DNA of 64,000 bases from contig JAETPU010000001.1 in assembly GCA_021771035.1 (NCBI GenBank), positions 124,001-188,000 on the forward strand, given 5' to 3'. The notes beneath the pieces were generated by a model. That model did no database searches and was not told the origin of the DNA. It saw only the letters and a program-made list of their open reading frames with translations. Made by a program: the position numbers and the translations under genes. Positions 59,699 through 64,000 of the stretch are shown piece by piece (position 1 is the first letter of the stretch; each line of letters begins with the position of its first letter). Source of the DNA: Marvinbryantia formatexigens. GTDB lineage: Bacteria > Bacillota > Clostridia > Oscillospirales > Ruminococcaceae.

Positions 59699-60493
59699 CT
59701 AAAACGCCTTTTTAATAGCGCCGGTGGGACATACGCCAAAGCACTCCCCGCAGTTGACGCACAACGTGGTGTCGATAGAGGCCAGGTTATTTTCGACCTT
59801 GATGGCGCCATGCTGACAGGTACGTTCACACTTTTTACAGCCAATACAGCCATTGGAACACACCTTTCGGGTAAACGCGCCCTTATCCGTACTGGAACAG
59901 CCTACATAATAGGCCTTCGTGGCATCGGCAACCGCAATCAGATCATTGGGACATTCCCTTGCGCACATCCCGCAGCCAGTACACTTCTCCCTGTCCACCA
60001 CGGCCACGCCGTTTTCAATGTGAATGGCATCATACTGGCACACCCGGACGCAGTCCCCAAACCCCAGGCAGGCATGACTGCAGCTGCCGCGCCCCTGGTA
60101 GAAATTATTGCAGGCCGCGCAGGTTTGGCGTCCCCGGTAATCCATGATGTAGTCGGTAGCGCCGCAGTCTCCGGAACAGCGGACAAACGCCGCCTGTTCC
60201 ACCACATCCTCAAATTCCACACCCAAAACCTGGCTGATTTTTTTGGATGTTTCGTCGCCGCCGGGAACACAAAGATTCGTTTTAACTCCCCCCGCAGCCA
60301 CCTTGTGGGCATATTCGTCACAGCCGGCATAGCCGCAGGCGCCGCAGTTGACACCCGGCAGGCACTCCCGCACAGCTTCAAAGGTTTCATCAACCTTCAC
60401 CGCCATGAATTTAGAGGCTATCACCAATATGATAGCCGCCAGGAGACCGGAAATTGAAATTACCAGAATCGGTAAAACATATGAACCAAACAT
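59699..60493 (-). CDS. rnfB: Rnf electron transport complex subunit RnfB
   Basis: 264 residues. One N-terminal membrane helix (about 6-28), the 4Fe-4S domain CLPGVNCGACGYAGCDEYA (about 44-62), a Cys-rich middle (CSGDCGATDY, TCAACNNF, CSHACLGFGDCVRVC) and two ferredoxin motif pairs near the end (CTGCGMCARECP, CIGCKKCERTC, CVNCGECFGVCP). Likely entry point for electrons from ferredoxin. Last gene of rnfDGEAB, 82 bases after rnfA. Confidence 0.96.
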   Translation of the reverse strand: MFGSYVLPILVISISGLLAAIILVIASKFMAVKVDETFEAVRECLPGVNCGACGYAGCDEYAHKVAAGGVKTNLCVPGGDETSKKISQVLGVEFEDVVEQAAFVRCSGDCGATDYIMDYRGRQTCAACNNFYQGRGSCSHACLGFGDCVRVCQYDAIHIENGVAVVDREKCTGCGMCARECPNDLIAVADATKAYYVGCSSTDKGAFTRKVCSNGCIGCKKCERTCQHGAIKVENNLASIDTTLCVNCGECFGVCPTGAIKKAF

Positions 60494-60575
60494 CGGTATT
60501 TCTCCCCGTCACTTTCTTCTTGTTTGAATGGAATCTTTCACTGAAACTTTAAGGCCAAACCGCGCCCAAGTCCTG

Positions 60576-61166
60576 TTAACGGAACAGATTTTCCACAATT
60601 CCGGAAAATCCCATAAAGGAGATTGAGACAATGGAAGCGGCAATCAGCGTGGAAGGCATCCCCTTGAAAGATTCCGGGATATCCGCTCCCTCCAGACGGG
60701 ACCGTACTCCGGCAAACAAAACCATCGCCAGCATAAAGCCGATTCCAGCGCCCAGCGCATGGAAAATGGACTGTACAAAATTATAGGTGTTGTCAATATT
60801 CAGCAATGTCACACCTAAAACCGCGCAGTTTGTGGTGATCAACGGCAGGTATACGCCCAAGGCCTTATGCAGCGCCGGAAGATACCGTTTCATAATAATC
60901 TCCACCAGCTGCACCAGCGCGGCAATAATCAGGATAAACGCAACCGTGTTCAGGTATCCCAAATCATTGGGCGCCAGCAGATAGGTGTAAATCGGCCAGG
61001 TGGCGGCGGTTGCCAGCACCATGACGAAAATAACGGCAGCACTCATTCCAACAGCGGAATCCAGCTTTTTGGATACGCCCAAAAACGGACAAATTCCCAT
61101 GAACTTGGACAATACAAAGTTATCCACCAAGATGGCGCTGACCAGAATAATTAAAATTTCCTTCAT
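60576..61166 (-). CDS. rnfA: Rnf complex subunit RnfA
   Basis: 196 residues, six membrane helices. VDNFVLSKFMGICPFLGVSKKLDSAVGM with the conserved Cys, and TTNCAVLGVTLL with the second. RnfA and RnfE form a pseudosymmetric pair that holds a 2Fe-2S cluster in the membrane. Starts 3 bases after the rnfE stop. Confidence 0.97.
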   Translation of the reverse strand: MKEILIILVSAILVDNFVLSKFMGICPFLGVSKKLDSAVGMSAAVIFVMVLATAATWPIYTYLLAPNDLGYLNTVAFILIIAALVQLVEIIMKRYLPALHKALGVYLPLITTNCAVLGVTLLNIDNTYNFVQSIFHALGAGIGFMLAMVLFAGVRSRLEGADIPESFKGMPSTLIAASIVSISFMGFSGIVENLFR

Positions 61167-61169
61167 CGA

Positions 61170-61844
61170 TTAGCACCCTCCCTCAGAAGCATGGCCGCAG
61201 GCTGCCGCAGACGGACACGCCGCACATCCTGTCTTTTTCTTGCCGGGCTTCTTCTTTGTAAATTTATTGACACAGGCAATCAGGACGCCAAAGACGAAAA
61301 ATCCTCCGGGCGCCATCTTGAAGATGAGCATGGGGGCCACAGCCTCAGGAATCAGCTGAAGGCCGAAATAGCTGCCGGTTCCCAGAATCTCACGGATGCT
61401 TCCCATCAGGAACAAAGCAAGCGTAAAGCCGAGACCCATTCCGATACCGTCCATAATGGAGGCCGAAACCTTATTTTTGCTGGCGAACATCTCTGCGCGC
61501 CCCAGCACAATACAGTTAACCGTAATCAGCGGCAAAAATACGCCCAACGCCTTGTCAATGGAGGGTACAAACGCCTTGAGGAACAGCTGAACAACCGTTA
61601 CAAAGCCCGCAATAATGACGATATAGCAGGGAATTCGGACCTTATCCGAAATCACATTTTTTAACAGAGAAATCACCAGGTTGGAACACACCAGTACAAA
61701 CAGGGTGGCAATCCCCATTCCCAGGCCATTTTGAGCCGAGGTTGTAACCGCGAGGGTGGGACAGGTTCCCAACAGAAGCACCAGTGTAGGATTCTCTTTG
61801 ATGATTCCATTGAGAAGCACGCTTAAATTGCTCTTCTTTTCCAT
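61170..61844 (-). CDS. rnfE: Rnf complex subunit RnfE with a Cys-rich C-terminal tail
   Basis: 224 residues, six helices. GIIKENPTLVLLLGTCPTLAVTTSA with the cluster Cys, and ITVNCIVLGRAEMFASKN. After the last helix it carries a basic stretch (KFTKKKPGKKKTG) and CAACPSAAACGHASEGGC, five cysteines and one His in 18 residues, on the cytosolic side. Overlaps rnfG by one base. Confidence 0.96.
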   Translation of the reverse strand: MEKKSNLSVLLNGIIKENPTLVLLLGTCPTLAVTTSAQNGLGMGIATLFVLVCSNLVISLLKNVISDKVRIPCYIVIIAGFVTVVQLFLKAFVPSIDKALGVFLPLITVNCIVLGRAEMFASKNKVSASIMDGIGMGLGFTLALFLMGSIREILGTGSYFGLQLIPEAVAPMLIFKMAPGGFFVFGVLIACVNKFTKKKPGKKKTGCAACPSAAACGHASEGGC

Positions 61845-62755
61845 TATTTCAGAGCCTCCTTTGCTTTCTCAAACAGTGCTGTGGCCTGATTGACCGCCTC
61901 AAGCACTCCCTTGGAAGAGAATGTGGCGCCGGACACCGTTTGGATCCCCGCCGTATCGGTTTTGCCGGTAAACTGGCTGGTAAAGGCCTCGTCCATGGCT
62001 TTTGTACCGACACCGGGCGTCTCCTTGTGCTCTGTTACACGGATCCCGAGAATCGAACCCTTTAAGTCAAAGGCTGTCATGACGGTAATAGGGCCGTTGT
62101 AGCCCTCCCCCTGCGTTACGATAAGGAGCCCCTCCTCCCCGGCCTGATAGGCCTCTTGGGCTCCATCAACCTGGATGGGGGTGAACTGCGAAACATTGGG
62201 GAACAGTTCCGTTTTAGGATCCACCTGCTCCTCCCCTGTTCCCGTGGCGGCGGCATAGCCCTTATAGGCGTTCTGCACCGCGGTCTGGAAGGCAGCGGAG
62301 GAAATGGAGGCGCCGGAAATTTTTTCAACGCCCTGCAGATCGGAATCCTTGCCGATGAACTGGCTGGTAAAGGCGGGCTCCCCTACATTGGAGCCAAGCC
62401 CGGCGGTCTCCGCGTTTTCCATCAGCTTGACCCCGGAGATCTTGCCGTCCTTATCAATACCGACCATTACATTCATCACACCGCCGAATCCCTTGGAGGT
62501 GGCGGCAATCACATAGCCTTCGCCGTTGTTGGCCTTATAGATCTCAGTAACGGACTCGATTTCCTCCAGTTCCACCGGAGAAAATCCATCCGCCTTGGGA
62601 AGAAGCTCCATTCGCGCCGCATCCGCTTCCCGCTTTGCGGCCTCCTCGATATAAGGGGTGGTGAACTGGTAGGTAAATACAAGGGCAGCGGAAACAACCA
62701 GGCAGATGAGGGTCAAAACCAAAGAAGGCAGTACAAAGTCTTTCATTATTTTCAT
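61844..62755 (-). CDS. rnfG: Rnf complex subunit RnfG with two FMN-binding domains
   Basis: 303 residues, against about 180-210 usual. Helix at about 8-30, then two FMN-binding domains: about 75-165 with ETAGLGSNV and SGAS at 147-150, and about 205-292 with ETPGVGTKA and SGAT at 275-278. FMN is joined by ApbE to the last Ser/Thr of this motif in known RnfG/NqrC proteins. The second site is canonical (Thr278), the first has Ser150. Overlaps rnfD by 4 bases. Passes electrons on the outer side of the membrane. Confidence 0.95.
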   Translation of the reverse strand: MKIMKDFVLPSLVLTLICLVVSAALVFTYQFTTPYIEEAAKREADAARMELLPKADGFSPVELEEIESVTEIYKANNGEGYVIAATSKGFGGVMNVMVGIDKDGKISGVKLMENAETAGLGSNVGEPAFTSQFIGKDSDLQGVEKISGASISSAAFQTAVQNAYKGYAAATGTGEEQVDPKTELFPNVSQFTPIQVDGAQEAYQAGEEGLLIVTQGEGYNGPITVMTAFDLKGSILGIRVTEHKETPGVGTKAMDEAFTSQFTGKTDTAGIQTVSGATFSSKGVLEAVNQATALFEKAKEALK

Positions 62756-63675
62756 TTCTTTTTCCCTCCAAACGGCTTGGTCCGCGTGAGTTTCTCAATA
62801 TGCGGAGTCAAAATGTTCATCAGGAGAATGGAGAAGGACACGCCCTCCGGATAGGAACCGTAAGTACGGATCATCATCGTGATAACGCCGCATCCAATGC
62901 CGAAAATTACCTTTCCTGCCTCGGTTGTGGGTGAGGTGGAGTAATCGGTGGCCATAAAGAAGGCACCAAGCACGGCGCCGCCGCTGAGCAGCTGGAAGAT
63001 GGGATCCTGCCCAAAGAACAGTGCCATCACTGCCATGGTTCCCAAAAATGCAATGGGCGTTGTCGCGGAAATCGTCTTTGTTACAATCAGGAAAACTCCG
63101 CCGATGAGAAGAGCGAGAATACAGGTTTCACCCAGGCAGCCGCCCCGCAGGCCTAAAAACATTTCCAGCATAGTGGGGATTTCGGCACCGGAGGCCAGCG
63201 GTGTGGCGCCCGCCACCAGAGAAATCTTCCCATCCTGGAGGGAGGGCAGCATCCAGCTGGTCATCGGGGTGGCAAAGGAGATCAGCAGCACAATCCGGCC
63301 CACAATCGCCGGATTTGCAAAGTTCTGGCCAATGCCGCCGAACAGCTGCTTGGCAACGACAATCGCCACGAAGGAGCCGATGACGCCCATCCAGATGGGA
63401 AGCTGCGGGGGCAGGTTCATCGCCAAAAGAAGTCCTGTAACAATGGCGCTGAGATCCCCGATGGTATTGCTCTTTTTGGTGATTTTTCGGAACAGGTACT
63501 CAAACAGGACGCTGGAAGCCACACAGGCCGCAATGAGAAAAAACGCGTGCCATCCAAAAATGAGTACACTGGCAATGGCGGCCGGCACCAATGCGATAAT
63601 GACATTTCGCATCACCGAGGCCGTAGTCTGCGGAGCCCGCAGATGAGGGGATGATTCCACGATTAGTTTATTCAC
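62752..63675 (-). CDS. rnfD: Rnf complex subunit RnfD
   Basis: 307 residues from GTG 63675 (MNKLIVESSPHLRAP), the usual RnfD start, 9 bases after GAGGTG; a GTG at 63687 is the alternative. About ten helices. VAGATPLASG near residue 150 is the covalent FMN attachment region. Moves ions with RnfACE. It is the first rnf gene in view; rnfC, normally just upstream, is not present in the 250 bases before it. Confidence 0.95.
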   Translation of the reverse strand: MNKLIVESSPHLRAPQTTASVMRNVIIALVPAAIASVLIFGWHAFFLIAACVASSVLFEYLFRKITKKSNTIGDLSAIVTGLLLAMNLPPQLPIWMGVIGSFVAIVVAKQLFGGIGQNFANPAIVGRIVLLISFATPMTSWMLPSLQDGKISLVAGATPLASGAEIPTMLEMFLGLRGGCLGETCILALLIGGVFLIVTKTISATTPIAFLGTMAVMALFFGQDPIFQLLSGGAVLGAFFMATDYSTSPTTEAGKVIFGIGCGVITMMIRTYGSYPEGVSFSILLMNILTPHIEKLTRTKPFGGKKK

Positions 63676-63938
63676 AGTTGTTTTCACCTCAATTTTTATT
63701 CCCGCTGAAGGAAAGCCAGATTCCGTACGAAAACAGATGGACAGTTATCTGGGAGAACGCTTTCCTTCCCTGGATCGTGCCTGGAATTTCTAACATTACC
63801 GAAACTTTGCCTATGAACGATAAGCCTCAAAGTGTCGGTTTTAGATTTCAGCGGCTTTTCTGCTGAGAATTAAGGATACCGATGCGAAGTACAATATCTT
63901 AATTCTCAAACAGGCTCTCAATACGCTGCATGGAAACA
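63676..63938. other. gene-less spacer before rnfD
   Basis: Should hold the rnf promoter or the end of an earlier transcript. It contains the inverted repeat GAGAATTAAG-GATA / TATC-TTAATTCTC at 63865-63907 (one bulge, 16-base loop). No gene. Confidence 0.5.
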
Positions 63939-64000
63939 CTATTTTTTTGCCGCGTGGGCGCGCAGAAACTTTTTCGCCATATTATTGGAAGTCACCAAAT
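63939..64000 (-). CDS. 3' end of an unidentified gene
   Basis: Minus-strand frame open from the window edge to TAG at 63941-63939, ending SNNMAKKFLRAHAAKK. A basic, helical C-terminus; too short to name. By position rnfC was considered, but its usual end was not recognised and the gap to rnfD (about 260 bases) is large for that pair. Confidence 0.4.
   Translation of the reverse strand, partial: LVTSNNMAKKFLRAHAAKK

Overview
The window looks like the chromosome of an anaerobic, spore-forming, low-to-moderate GC Gram-positive bacterium, most likely an Oscillospiraceae/Ruminococcaceae-type Clostridium relative. This rests on the spoIIGA-sigE pair, an Rnf complex, the anaerobic ribonucleotide reductase nrdDG, indolepyruvate:ferredoxin oxidoreductase with phenylacetate-CoA ligase, clostridial Feo genes, M20 Sapep and DUF5685/DnaJ families, and AGGAGG-type ribosome binding sites. 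I saw no rRNA, tRNA, CRISPR array, intact transposase or prophage.

Layout. 1-8.3 kb: a leftward signalling operon: a two-receiver GGDEF-EAL-GGDEF protein, a hybrid sensor kinase with an NTF2-like N-terminus, an Hpt protein, and a multi-PAS protein that is interrupted by an in-frame stop and runs off the window edge. 8.7-12.9 kb: ferrous iron uptake (feoA, feoA, feoB, and a small Cys-rich membrane protein found by hand) facing a DtxR-type repressor gene, with three near-identical DtxR-like boxes. 13.1-16.5 kb: an ECF sigma/anti-sigma pair and a GntR-ABC transporter operon. 16.9-18.1 kb: radC and a three-copy 116-bp tandem repeat rich in hairpins. 18.4-27.2 kb: rluA, a sugar-phosphate mutase / nucleotidyltransferase / GHMP kinase operon, a carbohydrate-binding-like domain fused to a UPF0340 (YwlG) domain, and a GH35 beta-galactosidase.

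27.3-34.8 kb: an ACT-domain gene and iorB-iorA-paaK (aryl/indole pyruvate metabolism), separated by an AT-rich blaI-blaR1 module with two classical operators that looks acquired. 35-42 kb: a zinc-ribbon TM2 protein, a GH31 glycosidase, a lone fumarase beta subunit, DivIVA, a HAD phosphatase, an AlkD-like protein and cbiK. 42.2-48.8 kb: nrdD-nrdG, a second c-di-GMP signalling unit (Hpt plus REC-HD-GYP-PAS-GGDEF) and mntP. 49.2-55.4 kb: a four-gene envelope-type cluster (DUF5685, DnaJ-TPR, membrane protein, anchored alpha/alpha-toroid protein), a stand-alone FakA-like domain, pepV and a very Cys-rich small protein. 55.6-58.8 kb: spoIIGA-sigE and a PflA-like radical SAM protein. 59.7-63.7 kb: rnfD-G-E-A-B, with an RnfG that carries two FMN-binding domains, then the 3' end of an unidentified gene.

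Most of the window is ordinary core genome. The points most worth a second look are the CBM9-like/UPF0340 fusion, the 116-bp structured repeat, the double-FMN RnfG, the DUF5685/toroid cluster, the stand-alone FakA-like domain, the extra extracellular insertion in FeoB, and the stop-interrupted PAS sensor. All family calls are from reading motifs by eye; none has been checked by database search.
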